A stretch of 25,488 nt of DNA, from assembly GCA_047638695.1 (NCBI GenBank), contig JBLINY010000066.1:1-25488 (forward strand), in the 5' to 3' direction. The notes under the pieces were generated by a model. The model was given only the letters and a program-made list of their open reading frames with translations. It was not told where the DNA came from and did no database searches. Positions 1-7,566 of this stretch are shown in pieces. A program made the translations under genes and the position numbers. The DNA comes from JAHECQ01 sp047638695. GTDB taxonomy: Bacteria; Actinomycetota; Acidimicrobiia; Acidimicrobiales; SZUA-35. Each line of letters starts with the position of its first letter. Within the stretch, counting starts at the first letter, position 1.

Positions 1-21
1 CTTGTGGTCAGCCTGGCCCAC

Positions 22-250
22 GAGCCGGAGGCGATGCAATGACGGAGCCGGAGGCGACCCAGCGACACGGAGCCGGAGGCGACCCAGCGACACGGAGCCG
101 GAGGCGATGCAATGACGGAGCCGGAGGCGATGCAATGACGGAGCCGGAGGCGATGCAATGACGGAGCCGGAGGCGATGCAAATGACGGAGCCGGAGGCGA
201 TGCAAATGACGGAGCCGGAGGCGACCCAGCGACACGGAGCCGGAGGCGAT
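22..250. repeat. Ten-copy 23-25 bp tandem repeat array
   Basis: The 12-base core GAGCCGGAGGCG begins at 22, 45, 70, 95, 118, 141, 164, 188, 212 and 237. Three linker types separate the cores: TGCAATGAC-like (23 bp period), TGCAAATGAC-like (24 bp period) and CCCAGCGACAC-like (25 bp period). The 25 bp units occur as a pair near the left end and singly near the right end. The period is not a multiple of three, so copy-number change would break any reading frame; I treat the array as non-coding although a frame happens to stay open across it. It ends directly at the 3' end of the HNH gene. There are no unique spacers, so it is not a CRISPR array. Function unknown. Confidence 0.9.
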
Positions 251-254
251 GTAG

Positions 255-755
255 TCAGGCGGCCCGTTTGCCCAGGTACGGGTTCCAAGCTTCGGGTACT
301 GAACCAACAGCGACGGTGACCCAGGAGTACTTTGTCGGAACCGTCGGAGAGTGTCGTAGTCGCAGCGAACACTCGTCGAGCAGTCGGTCGCCCTTGGTTG
401 AATTGCAACGGCGGCAACAGGCGACGACGTTCATCCACTCGTGTTTGCCGCCCCGTGAGCGCGGCTGGATGTGATCGATGCTCTCGGCGGGACCTTGGCA
501 GTACTGGCAGCGTCCGTTGTCGCGAGTGAACACGGCACGACGGTTCAGCGGAGCATGGCGCTCGTATGGAACCGTGACGAAGTAACGAAGCCTCACCACA
601 GAGGGAACGGGAACGCTGAGGTGTTCGCTCTCGAGGCGCGTGCCGGTGTCAGCCAGGACATCGACCTTGTTAGCCAGCGCCAGTACGACAGCTCGCCGGC
701 TCGAGACCACTCCAATGGGCTCGTAGGTCGCATTGAGAACCAATGCACGCGACAT
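255..755 (-). CDS. HNH endonuclease family protein
   Basis: A 166-residue protein with a C-terminal HNH nuclease domain. Visible are the first zinc pair C83-x2-C86 in GRCQYC, the catalytic DH (D94, H95) followed by PRSRGG, the asparagine N109 in the MNVV stretch, and the second zinc pair C114-x2-C117 followed by N118 and K121. Residues 1-70 match the N-terminal part common to small actinobacterial HNH proteins (starts with RALVLNATYEP). Family members cut DNA or act as host or prophage nucleases; the real role of this stand-alone chromosomal type is not established. It lies on the strand opposite the dcw operon, 82 bp downstream of the ligase-like gene, so the two may be co-transcribed. The stop codon abuts the tandem array at the left edge. 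Family assignment is firm, function is not. Confidence 0.88.
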   Translation of the reverse strand: MSRALVLNATYEPIGVVSSRRAVVLALANKVDVLADTGTRLESEHLSVPVPSVVRLRYFVTVPYERHAPLNRRAVFTRDNGRCQYCQGPAESIDHIQPRSRGGKHEWMNVVACCRRCNSTKGDRLLDECSLRLRHSPTVPTKYSWVTVAVGSVPEAWNPYLGKRAA

Positions 756-837
756 GAAGTAACGCTAGCTCGTCTGCCCACCGTGGGCCGTCGCTATTGA
801 CGTGAACCGACTCGCAATGAGAACGCCGAGGCCGCGG

Positions 838-1572
838 CTATGTCGGCCGAGAATCGATCGCCGCACGGTCGGCGGCTGCGCCCGCTGCGGTGATGAAGGC
901 GGCCCGCAGCCGTCCGATTTCGGGGGGTTCAGAGTCTTTGGGCCACGCCATTGGCGAGTTTGAGGCTGCGATTGCCGCTAGCTCGGGTGAGCCGAAGCGG
1001 AATAAGGGGTCGGCATCATGTTGGAGAAGAGCGAGACACTGGAAGCGGCTACCGGCCCGAGTGCGCCGCTGACTTAGGCCGACCACTTTGTAGCGGACGT
1101 TAAGCGGGCCGCCCACGGTCACCTCTCCCGGACCTAGCCCGGCAAAACAGAGAAGGCGCCCGGCGGCGCGATTGAGGAGAGGTCCGCTATGGGCGACGGG
1201 ATCGCAGCCCGTGGCTGAGTGGGCAAGGGCAGCGACCCATGCATCGCCCAGCCATGCAAAGGCGAGACCGATGTCATCGTGGTGGAGCGAGTGATCGCGG
1301 GGAACGAACACATCAACCCACAGTCCCTGGTTTGGTACGACTGCCACGACGCCACCACCACTACGCCGGCGGCATACCTCCCACCCAGCGTTGCTGGCGC
1401 CCTGATGGTCGATCACCGTTTCGGGCTGCGTGCTGCCCAGCACCAGAGCTGGCTGCTGTACCTGGTGGAACCAAAGGGTGGGTCTGGTGATCTCGCGCTC
1501 GAGTGGGGCCCGGTGGAAGGCTGCAGCGCTCCCCGTCGTTTGCTCAATCGCCCACAGGTCGTCGCTCGCCAT
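838..1572 (-). CDS. Lipoate-protein ligase A-like (BPL/LPL domain) protein
   Basis: About 244 residues from the chosen start. The pattern is that of the biotin/lipoate ligase fold: an RRSGGG motif near residues 68-74 (substrate-binding loop), a WVDVFVPRD strand after it, and a YKVVGLSQRR segment near residue 160 that holds the invariant lysine and resembles the K-(I/V)-(V/A)-G-x-(A/S)-Q motif of LplA and LipM. The likely role is attachment or transfer of lipoyl or octanoyl groups to 2-oxoacid dehydrogenases or GcvH in the cytoplasm, but the substrate cannot be read from sequence. The frame stays open to 1665 with an earlier start. I prefer the ATG at 1572 because the extra 31 residues look unrelated to the family and include a 15 bp direct repeat (1591-1619). 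No convincing ribosome binding site marks either start. Confidence 0.72.
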   Translation of the reverse strand: MASDDLWAIEQTTGSAAAFHRAPLEREITRPTLWFHQVQQPALVLGSTQPETVIDHQGASNAGWEVCRRRSGGGVVAVVPNQGLWVDVFVPRDHSLHHDDIGLAFAWLGDAWVAALAHSATGCDPVAHSGPLLNRAAGRLLCFAGLGPGEVTVGGPLNVRYKVVGLSQRRTRAGSRFQCLALLQHDADPLFRFGSPELAAIAASNSPMAWPKDSEPPEIGRLRAAFITAAGAAADRAAIDSRPT

Positions 1573-2025
1573 GGAGACATTCTGGCTTGGAGAAAGACCG
1601 TGTGAAGAAAGACCGTGTGGCCAGATGGCGGCCTTCTTCAACAACGGGAGCCCCGACCAGCACAAATATCGACGCCCTCGGAGAAAGTCGAACGCGGTGG
1701 GTGGTGGAACGAAAACGTCCGGTGGTCGGGTTGTCGAAAACTTCGAAATTCTCCCACCGTGAGGGGTCGTGGAACCACTCTGCGTTTGTGCTGGTCAGCG
1801 AAATCACATGTTTGTGGTTTCGAACACCCGTTCTCGCTCATTGTGGTCAATTGAGCGCAGAAGGTCACAAAAGGCTTGAACAGTGGGTCGATATGTCATA
1901 GATTGTCACGCAGTGGGGGAGCAGCCCAGTAATTCGGAACTGCTCCTCACCAAGAAATGTAAGTGATTCAGATCGAAGGTTGGCCAAACGGTCAGCCGCA
2001 GGGCGAACGTCGGGAGTGACAGTGC
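1573..2025. other. Intergenic region between the divergent ligase-like gene and mraZ
   Basis: About 450 bp with no credible gene. Short frames crossing it show no recognisable protein. It holds a 14-base direct repeat AGAAAGACCGTGTG at 1591-1604 and 1606-1619, scattered GTGG words on the plus strand (1697, 1701, 1704, 1722, 1769, 1814, 1843), two CAGTGGG boxes (1881 and 1911) and the candidate mraZ promoter listed separately. The ligase-like gene must also be driven from here, but I could not pick its promoter. Confidence 0.6.
1876..1919 (+). promoter_or_regulatory. Candidate mraZ promoter with two CAGTGGG boxes
   Basis: TTGAAC (1876-1881) and TAGATT (1899-1904) are separated by 17 bases, a good sigma-70/SigA-type pair. 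CAGTGGG lies in the spacer (1881-1887), and again, as CAGTGGGGG, at 1911-1919, where transcription would start. MraZ proteins of other bacteria bind TGGG-containing direct repeats upstream of their own gene, so these boxes may be operators for self-repression. The two boxes are 30 bp apart rather than the roughly 10 bp seen in well-studied MraZ sites, so the operator call is tentative. The leader to the mraZ start would be about 115 nt. Confidence 0.4.
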
Positions 2026-2451
2026 ATGTTTGTCGGACAGCACGAGCACTCACTCGACGACAAGGGGCGAGTAGTTCTCCCCTCGCCATTCCGGGCATTT
2101 GTCGACAACAGGGGATACGTCACGCGGCTCGACAGCTGCATTGGCATGTGGAGCGCCGACGGCTTTCGGCACGTAGCCGATCGATGGAAGTCGGAATTGG
2201 ATCAAGGAAATATCAGCAACCTGGTCTTCCGAAAACTGATGACAGGTGTGCGGGAAGTGAAGCTCGACTCTGCCGGTCGAGTGACGCTGCCTCGGGAGCT
2301 CTTGGACGAGTTCGGATTCGAGACGCAGGTCGTCGTCGCAGGACGGTACGACCGAGTCGAGATCTGGCCGGCTGAGAGGTACCAGGCCGAGCTCGAGTCG
2401 GAAGCAGCGAGTGATGAACTCGCTGAGACCGTCGCTCGACTCGGTATCTAA
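2026..2451 (+). CDS. mraZ: Transcriptional regulator MraZ
   Basis: A 141-residue protein, the normal length for MraZ, made of two SpoVT/AbrB-like halves. Each carries the family DxxGR signature: DKGR at 12-15 followed by VVLP, and DSAGR at 81-85 followed by VTLP. MraZ forms a ring-shaped oligomer that binds direct repeats upstream of the dcw operon and controls it. It is the first gene of the cluster, as usual. The ATG at 2026 is preceded by GGGAG at 2012-2016, a well-placed ribosome binding site, and the N-terminus MFVGQHEHSLD aligns with the family start. A 16 bp tandem array lies between it and rsmH. Confidence 0.97.
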   Translation: MFVGQHEHSLDDKGRVVLPSPFRAFVDNRGYVTRLDSCIGMWSADGFRHVADRWKSELDQGNISNLVFRKLMTGVREVKLDSAGRVTLPRELLDEFGFETQVVVAGRYDRVEIWPAERYQAELESEAASDELAETVARLGI

Positions 2452-2730
2452 ATAAAAGATAAATCCAGCAACAGATCCATCCAGCAACAGATCCATCCAG
2501 CAACAGATCCATCCAGCAACAGATCCATCCAGCAACAGAGAAAGGAACTGGCGAGAACAACAACGATTCGTACATCGGTTGCCTTCCGGGTGATGGAGAG
2601 TGGTACTTCTGCCCCACAACTCCGCCCGCTACCCCTCAAGCAAGTTACGGGAGATAAAACCCGCCTTGCGTCCCGCACCCGGGGGGCTACCGATGCCCGA
2701 CTCGAGATCTCGTTCTCGCCAGCCGACGAC
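2452..2730. other. Gap between mraZ and rsmH
   Basis: This stretch of 279 bp contains the five-copy 16 bp array (2465-2540) and then about 190 bp without clear signals. The rsmH frame is open back to a GTG at 2590, so part of it could be translated. No terminator-like hairpin with a T-run was found, which fits mraZ and rsmH being one transcript. Confidence 0.55.
2465..2540. repeat. Five-copy 16 bp tandem repeat
   Basis: The unit CCAGCAACAGATCCAT begins at 2465, 2481, 2497, 2513 and 2529; the last copy is truncated and ends CCAGCAACAGAG. The copies are identical where complete. A 16 bp period shifts frame at every unit, so the long minus-strand frames that cross it (reading as repeated Trp/Cys/Leu-rich segments) are artefacts of the repeat. 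It sits in the transcribed leader between mraZ and rsmH. Function unknown; copy number may vary between strains. Confidence 0.93.
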
Positions 2731-3744
2731 ATGGCGGACGACTCGCGCCCAGCGACAACCGGAGACGAAGATGCCAACCGGCGCTTCGACCACACGCCGG
2801 TCATGGCCGATGAGGTTGTCGCACTGGTCGCTCCGGTCCCAAACGGGCCGTTCGTTGATGCCACCCTTGGTGGCGCCGGACATGCTGCCCGCCTCTTGGA
2901 AACTCACCCGGGCCTGACGCTGCTAGGCATCGACCGCGATCCTGTGGCCCTCGAAGTGGCAGCTGATCGGCTCGCAGTCCATGCTGCGCGCATCACGCTC
3001 AAGCGGGCTCGATTCGACCAGCTGGGAACCATCCTGGCTGAAGAGGGTGTCGGTGAAGTCAGCGGATTTCTCTTCGATCTTGGCGTGAGCTCGCCGCAGC
3101 TCGATTGGGCGGAACGCGGCTTCAGCTACCGCAACGACGGCCCCCTCGACATGCGCATGGACCCAGACGGTCCGGTGACCGCTGCCGATCTTGTCAACGA
3201 TCTTCCGCATGGAGAGCTGGCTTCACTGCTCCGTCGCAATGGCGATGAGCGATTCGCCGGACGCATCGCATCGGCAATCCTTGCTCGTCGGCCGCTTTTT
3301 TCCACAACTGAGTTGGCCGAGATCGTCACAACTGCCATCCCGGCGGCAACGCGCCGCACCGGTGGCCACCCGGCGAAGCGCACGTTTCAGGCGCTCCGGA
3401 TCGCGGTGAACGATGAGCTCGAGATCCTCGGTCCAACGCTCGAAGACGCGTTGGATGCTCTCGCCCCAGGGGGTCGTGGGCTTGTCTTGACCTATCACTC
3501 CGGTGAAGACCGAATTGTCAAAGACGTCTTTCGCAGGCGCAGCACGGTGGACATCCCGCCCGGGATCCCGGTACCCGCCACCGATGAACCCGAGTTCACC
3601 GTGCTGCGTCCGCTTGCGCGTCGCCCGAGCGACGCCGAGCAAGAAGAGAACCGCCGGGCCATCAGCGCCCGACTCCGGGTCATACAGCGCCGCACCTCAG
3701 AATCTTTACAGTCACCCGAACCGACCATGGGCAAGGCCGCTTGA
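2731..3744 (+). CDS. rsmH: 16S rRNA m4C1402 methyltransferase RsmH
   Basis: About 337 residues from the chosen start. RsmH (MraW) puts the N4-methyl group on C1402 of 16S rRNA in the ribosomal P site, using S-adenosylmethionine. Family marks in order are HTPVM at the start of the domain, VDATLGGAGHA (SAM-binding glycine loop), GIDRDP, the LFDLGVSSPQLD segment with the RGFSYRNDGPLDMRMD block, GGHPAKRTFQALRIAVN, and YHSGEDRIVK (usually YHSLEDR; the Leu is Gly here). The frame is open to a GTG at 2590, but I choose the ATG at 2731 because it begins 25 residues before HTPVM, as in homologues. Neither start has a strong ribosome binding site. The stop overlaps the next start by one base. Confidence 0.95.
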   Translation: MADDSRPATTGDEDANRRFDHTPVMADEVVALVAPVPNGPFVDATLGGAGHAARLLETHPGLTLLGIDRDPVALEVAADRLAVHAARITLKRARFDQLGTILAEEGVGEVSGFLFDLGVSSPQLDWAERGFSYRNDGPLDMRMDPDGPVTAADLVNDLPHGELASLLRRNGDERFAGRIASAILARRPLFSTTELAEIVTTAIPAATRRTGGHPAKRTFQALRIAVNDELEILGPTLEDALDALAPGGRGLVLTYHSGEDRIVKDVFRRRSTVDIPPGIPVPATDEPEFTVLRPLARRPSDAEQEENRRAISARLRVIQRRTSESLQSPEPTMGKAA

Positions 3745-4145
3745 TGGTGAACTTGGCGGCGATCAAGGAAGCATCCCGAACGGTCGCCACTCGGCCCAAC
3801 CTTCGGGTGATCGATCAGAAGTCGATTCAGGCCAACGCCCGGCGCCGCGTGGTGTACGTCACGGTTTGCCTCGCTGTCGTGGCTGGTTTGTTCGGTGTCG
3901 CCATGGTGCAGGCTCAGTTGGTCGAGAACCAGCAGCATTTGGACGACGTCCGCCGCCGGCTTGATGCATCAGAAGACGACCGTGCCCGGTTGATTCGCGA
4001 CGTTGATGTGAAGTCATCGCCAGAGTCGATCGTGAGTCGGGCTGTGCAGCTCGGCATGGTCCGCGCTGCTGATCCCATCTATTTCACCGCGGTTCGCCGC
4101 GATGCCGTACCGACAATCGAAGTACCGGACGCGGGCGTTAATTGA
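3744..4145 (+). CDS. ftsL: FtsL-like divisome membrane protein
   Basis: A 133-residue protein with a basic cytoplasmic N-terminus, one membrane segment (about residues 36-58), and an extracellular coiled-coil stretch. It ends in the typical septum-initiator pattern SPESIVSRAVQLGMVRAADP. Size, topology and place between rsmH and ftsI mark it as FtsL, which with FtsQ and FtsB/DivIC activates FtsW-FtsI. Sequence conservation in this family is low, so the name rests largely on position and topology. The ATG at 3744 forms a TGATG overlap with the rsmH stop. TTG at 3741 and GTG at 3747 are alternative starts in the same frame. Confidence 0.82.
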   Translation: MVNLAAIKEASRTVATRPNLRVIDQKSIQANARRRVVYVTVCLAVVAGLFGVAMVQAQLVENQQHLDDVRRRLDASEDDRARLIRDVDVKSSPESIVSRAVQLGMVRAADPIYFTAVRRDAVPTIEVPDAGVN

Positions 4146-6136
4146 CCAGAACTACAGCCACGACCCGACGCCCTCAGGCGGTGGGCAGCACATCGAAGCG
4201 ATCTGTCCCCGCTCACCAGATTGCTGGACCCGATCCTTCGCGCCGGATGTTCGTCGCACTCACCGTCTTTCTTCTCATCGGGGTTGGGTTTGTCGCCGTC
4301 TTGGTCGATCTGCAGGCCGTCCGGCCCGATCGATACCGAGACCTTGGAGAAGACCAGCGACTGCGCACCACGAATCTGGCCGGGTACCGAGGCTCGATTC
4401 TCGACCGCGACGGTTTCGTTCTCGCCTCCTCCACACCGGGCCAAGAACTCGTCGTCGATCCTCAGCTCGTTGAGGATCCCGATGCCATGGCCGACCTCGT
4501 CGCACCGATCCTGGGTGTTGAGCCGGCGTCGCTTATGTCGGAGCTGACGCCTTCGAGTTCGGCCGATCGATACGGCCGGCTTGCAGCTGAGCTCGATGAG
4601 CCACAGGTAGCCATCTTGTTGGAAGTCTTCGCGACCGCAGAGGCCGAACAACTACGCGGGCTAGTCATGCGCCCCATCGAGCAGCGCATCTATCCCGCCG
4701 ACCGCCTGGCCGTGCCGATCGTCGGCAAGGTCGATCCCGACGAGCAGGGCATTTCTGGCATTGAGTGGCAGTTCGATGAGTTGATGCAAGGTCACGGAGG
4801 TGTGCGCAGTTCTGAGGTCGGCGCCTTCGGCAGCATCACGGGCGGAGAGCGGAGCATCGAGCCACCGACCGAGGGCCACGACGTTGTTCTAACGATCGAC
4901 CACCGGATTCAATACGTGGTAGAGCAAGCACTGATCGAACACTGCGAAGAGATGGGTGCGGCCTCGGCGAACTCGGTCGTCACCGATCCTCGGACCGGTG
5001 AGATTCTGGCCATGGCAACGGTGAGCCGTTCGGACAACGGAGCCTGTGTGGTTCCGGGGACCAACCAGCCACTCGTGGATACGTTCGAACCAGGCTCCGT
5101 GCTCAAGCTCGTGACGCTTGCCGGGGCAGTCGAAGAGTTGGGGTACACCGGAGCATCTGCGATTTCGGTGCCGCCGTCGATTGTCATCGAGGACAAGAAG
5201 TTCGTAGATCACCCTCCACACCCGCCTGCCGACTTCCCGGTCACCCAAATCATGGCCGATTCCATGAACGTCGGAACCATCAAACTGGCAGAAGAACTCG
5301 GCCCCGAGCGGCTTTATGACTACCTCTCCGCATTCGGCTTCGGCCAGGAGACAGGCATTGGATTCCGCTACGAGGCGCTCGGCACGGTGCGTACCCCTGA
5401 CGAGTGGTACGGCAGCGACCGGGGCTCGATCGCTATTGGTCAGGGCATCACGGCCAACTCGGTCCAGTTGATCTCGGCGTATAACGCGATTGCCAACGAC
5501 GGCGTGTACCTATCGCCGACGTTGGTTCGTTCGCTGGTTGGCCCCGACGGCGAGCCGAAGCCGCTCGGTGCGCAGGTATCGCGGCAGGTCGTCTCCGAAC
5601 GAACAGCGAATGAAGTCACGGCCATGCTGACGCAGGTCGTTGAGACGGGAACCGGAACTGCAGCTGCTGTTCCCGGTTACTCGGTGGCAGGTAAGACGGG
5701 CACGGCCTGGAAGGTCTTCCAAGACGGGCCCTACAAGGGAACCTACGGTGAGGCCGGTGCCCGCCACTATGTGGTTACCTTCGCCGGGTTCCTTCCGGCT
5801 GAGAATCCAGAACTCTCGATCATCGTGGTTGTCGATGATCCAATCGTCGAAACCACTGCAGGAAAAGTCGCAGCTCCGGTGTTTGCTGACATCGCCCACT
5901 ATGTGCTCCGCATCCTTGGCATTCCACCAACCGGCGCAGGCCTCGACGCCGTGGCCTCCGGGCCTGTGCGAGGCACGCCGGCTGGGATGACCGAGGACGA
6001 ACGTTGGGCCTTCCGGCACCCAGGCGAGGTCCGTCCGGTTCAGACACCGGTGGAGACCGTGGTCGATCCTGATGCGACCGAAGATGCGGCGCCCACCGCA
6101 GCGGAGAACGAACCGGAAGAAGCGGCGACCGGATGA
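4142..6136 (+). CDS. ftsI: Penicillin-binding protein, septal transpeptidase FtsI (PBP3 type)
   Basis: A 664-residue class B penicillin-binding protein that cross-links septal peptidoglycan outside the membrane. In order: a basic cytoplasmic tail, one membrane segment (about 35-57), the N-terminal pedestal region starting with YRGSILDRDG, and the transpeptidase domain. Active-site motifs are S319-V-L-K322 (SxxK nucleophile), S374-M-N376 (SxN) and K518-T-G520 (KTG). The C-terminal 60 residues are Pro/Glu/Ala-rich and low in complexity; no PASTA domain is present. The start is TTG at 4142, overlapping the ftsL stop in TTGA; no other start close to the junction fits better. The stop overlaps the murE start by four bases. 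It should act with FtsW, encoded four genes on. Confidence 0.96.
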   Translation: MTRTTATTRRPQAVGSTSKRSVPAHQIAGPDPSRRMFVALTVFLLIGVGFVAVLVDLQAVRPDRYRDLGEDQRLRTTNLAGYRGSILDRDGFVLASSTPGQELVVDPQLVEDPDAMADLVAPILGVEPASLMSELTPSSSADRYGRLAAELDEPQVAILLEVFATAEAEQLRGLVMRPIEQRIYPADRLAVPIVGKVDPDEQGISGIEWQFDELMQGHGGVRSSEVGAFGSITGGERSIEPPTEGHDVVLTIDHRIQYVVEQALIEHCEEMGAASANSVVTDPRTGEILAMATVSRSDNGACVVPGTNQPLVDTFEPGSVLKLVTLAGAVEELGYTGASAISVPPSIVIEDKKFVDHPPHPPADFPVTQIMADSMNVGTIKLAEELGPERLYDYLSAFGFGQETGIGFRYEALGTVRTPDEWYGSDRGSIAIGQGITANSVQLISAYNAIANDGVYLSPTLVRSLVGPDGEPKPLGAQVSRQVVSERTANEVTAMLTQVVETGTGTAAAVPGYSVAGKTGTAWKVFQDGPYKGTYGEAGARHYVVTFAGFLPAENPELSIIVVVDDPIVETTAGKVAAPVFADIAHYVLRILGIPPTGAGLDAVASGPVRGTPAGMTEDERWAFRHPGEVRPVQTPVETVVDPDATEDAAPTAAENEPEEAATG

Positions 6137-7566
6137 ACGAGGACGGTATCGCTACAGCGAACAGCACCGCCGCTTCCGTCGACGCCGTCCTTCTTGGGGA
6201 CGGCAGCGTCGCGCTTCGGGGTGCAACACACGACTCGCGATCGGTCGGCGCCGACACGCTGTTTTGTTGTATCCGAGGTGGCAACTTCGATGGTCACGCG
6301 TTCGCAGCGGCTGCGGTCGACGCTGGTGCGGTGGCCCTACTTGTCGACCACGAGCTTGCGCAGAGCGAGGTCGGGAACGTAACGCAACTCGTCGTTCCCG
6401 ATGTCCGAAAGGCGCTCGGTCCCGCCTCGGTTGAAATCTACGATCACCCATCGGAGAAGCTCGATGTTGTGGGTGTCACGGGCACCAACGGCAAGACCAC
6501 AATTGTTCATCTCCTCGAGACGCTGCTGAGTCGCGACGGCAGCAGCGTGAAGATCTTCGGAACCCTCACCGGTGCCCGGACAACACCGGAAGCACCCGAA
6601 CTTCAGGCCCAGCTGGCCGATGCAGCGCGCCGAGGGGTCGACGCAGTAGCGATGGAAGTGTCATCCCACGCACTCGACATGCGTCGCATCGACGGCACCC
6701 GGTTCCGCATCGCCATCTTCACGAATCTGGGTCACGATCATCTGGACCATCACGGCACCATCGAGTCCTACTATCAAGCGAAAGCGAGGCTCTTCTCACC
6801 CACGTTGGCCGATCTCGCCATCATCAACGTTGATGACCCAGCCGGACAACGTCTGGCCCGCGAGACCGACCTGGATGAGGTCATCACGTACGGGCTGAGC
6901 GATGCCAAGGACCTGTCGATCGATGGCCCAATCAGTCGCTTCACCTGGCGAGGGTTGCCAGTGACCTTACAGCTGGCAGGTGGCTACAACGTGAGCAATG
7001 CACTTGCTGCTGCGCTCGCCGCCGAGGCACTTGGCCGCGAACCAGAAGACATTGCCGACGCTCTCTGCGCGGTGAGCCCGCCCCGCGGCCGGTTCGAGTT
7101 CGTGAACATCGGGCAGCCGTTCCATGTGGCCGTGGATTACGCCCATACTCCAGATGCTCTGGTAGCGGCGCTGACCGCCGCCCGCCAGGTGGCAGGAGAT
7201 GCGAAAGTCTCCGTCGTGTTCGGATGCGGCGGAGACCGAGACCGGCAGAAACGGCCGGAGATGGGGCGCGCCGCTGTCGCTGGAGCTGACCGTGTGTACG
7301 TGACCTCCGATAATCCTCGGAGCGAGGACCCAACAGAGATCGTCAATGCAATTCTGGACGGCATCCCGGGCGGCGCCGCCCACATCGCCACAACCGTGGA
7401 ATTGGAACGAGACGTGGCGATCGCTAAAGCGATCGGTGAAGCTCGACCCGGAGACGTGGTGCTGATCGCTGGCAAAGGCCATGAGACCGAACAGATCATC
7501 GGCGGTACGGTGTCGCCGTTCGATGACCGTGCGGTCGCCCTCCGTGCCCTGGGGACCTTGTCGTGA
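6133..7566 (+). CDS. murE: UDP-MurNAc-tripeptide synthetase MurE (meso-DAP type)
   Basis: A 477-residue cytoplasmic ligase adding the third residue to UDP-MurNAc-L-Ala-D-Glu. Visible are the ATP-binding GVTGTNGKTT (114-123), the tripeptide-site segment GARTTPEAPELQ, MEVSSHALDMRRIDG, FTNLGHDHLDHHG, the YYQAKARLF lysine that is carbamylated in the family, the C-terminal YAHTPDAL and FGCGGDRDRQKRPEMG. The motif DNPR (D393-R396) is the established marker for meso-diaminopimelate as substrate rather than lysine. It overlaps ftsI by four bases (ATGA) and mraY by four (GTGA). In most dcw clusters murF follows murE; here it does not. There is no sign of a MurE-MurF fusion: length is that of a single ligase. 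Confidence 0.96.
   Translation: MNEDGIATANSTAASVDAVLLGDGSVALRGATHDSRSVGADTLFCCIRGGNFDGHAFAAAAVDAGAVALLVDHELAQSEVGNVTQLVVPDVRKALGPASVEIYDHPSEKLDVVGVTGTNGKTTIVHLLETLLSRDGSSVKIFGTLTGARTTPEAPELQAQLADAARRGVDAVAMEVSSHALDMRRIDGTRFRIAIFTNLGHDHLDHHGTIESYYQAKARLFSPTLADLAIINVDDPAGQRLARETDLDEVITYGLSDAKDLSIDGPISRFTWRGLPVTLQLAGGYNVSNALAAALAAEALGREPEDIADALCAVSPPRGRFEFVNIGQPFHVAVDYAHTPDALVAALTAARQVAGDAKVSVVFGCGGDRDRQKRPEMGRAAVAGADRVYVTSDNPRSEDPTEIVNAILDGIPGGAAHIATTVELERDVAIAKAIGEARPGDVVLIAGKGHETEQIIGGTVSPFDDRAVALRALGTLS

Noticed and set aside
22..250. Possible CRISPR array
   Set aside because: Repeats follow each other with 9-12 base linkers of only three types; there are no unique spacers of 25-40 bp and no cas genes.
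8..307. 99-residue minus-strand frame across the left-edge repeat
   Set aside because: Its sequence is simply the tandem array read in one frame and it overlaps the end of the HNH gene.
1697..1850. GTGG words as a string of MraZ boxes
   Set aside because: Spacing is irregular (3 to 47 bp) and the words lie far upstream of the candidate promoter; in GC-rich DNA they are expected by chance.
2050..2864. Minus-strand frames with repeated Trp/Cys/Leu/Asp motifs
   Set aside because: They come from the 16 bp array read in three frames and overlap mraZ and rsmH on the other strand; no start signals or homology.
6133..7566. MurE-MurF fusion to explain missing murF
   Set aside because: The protein has one ATP loop and the length of a single Mur ligase.
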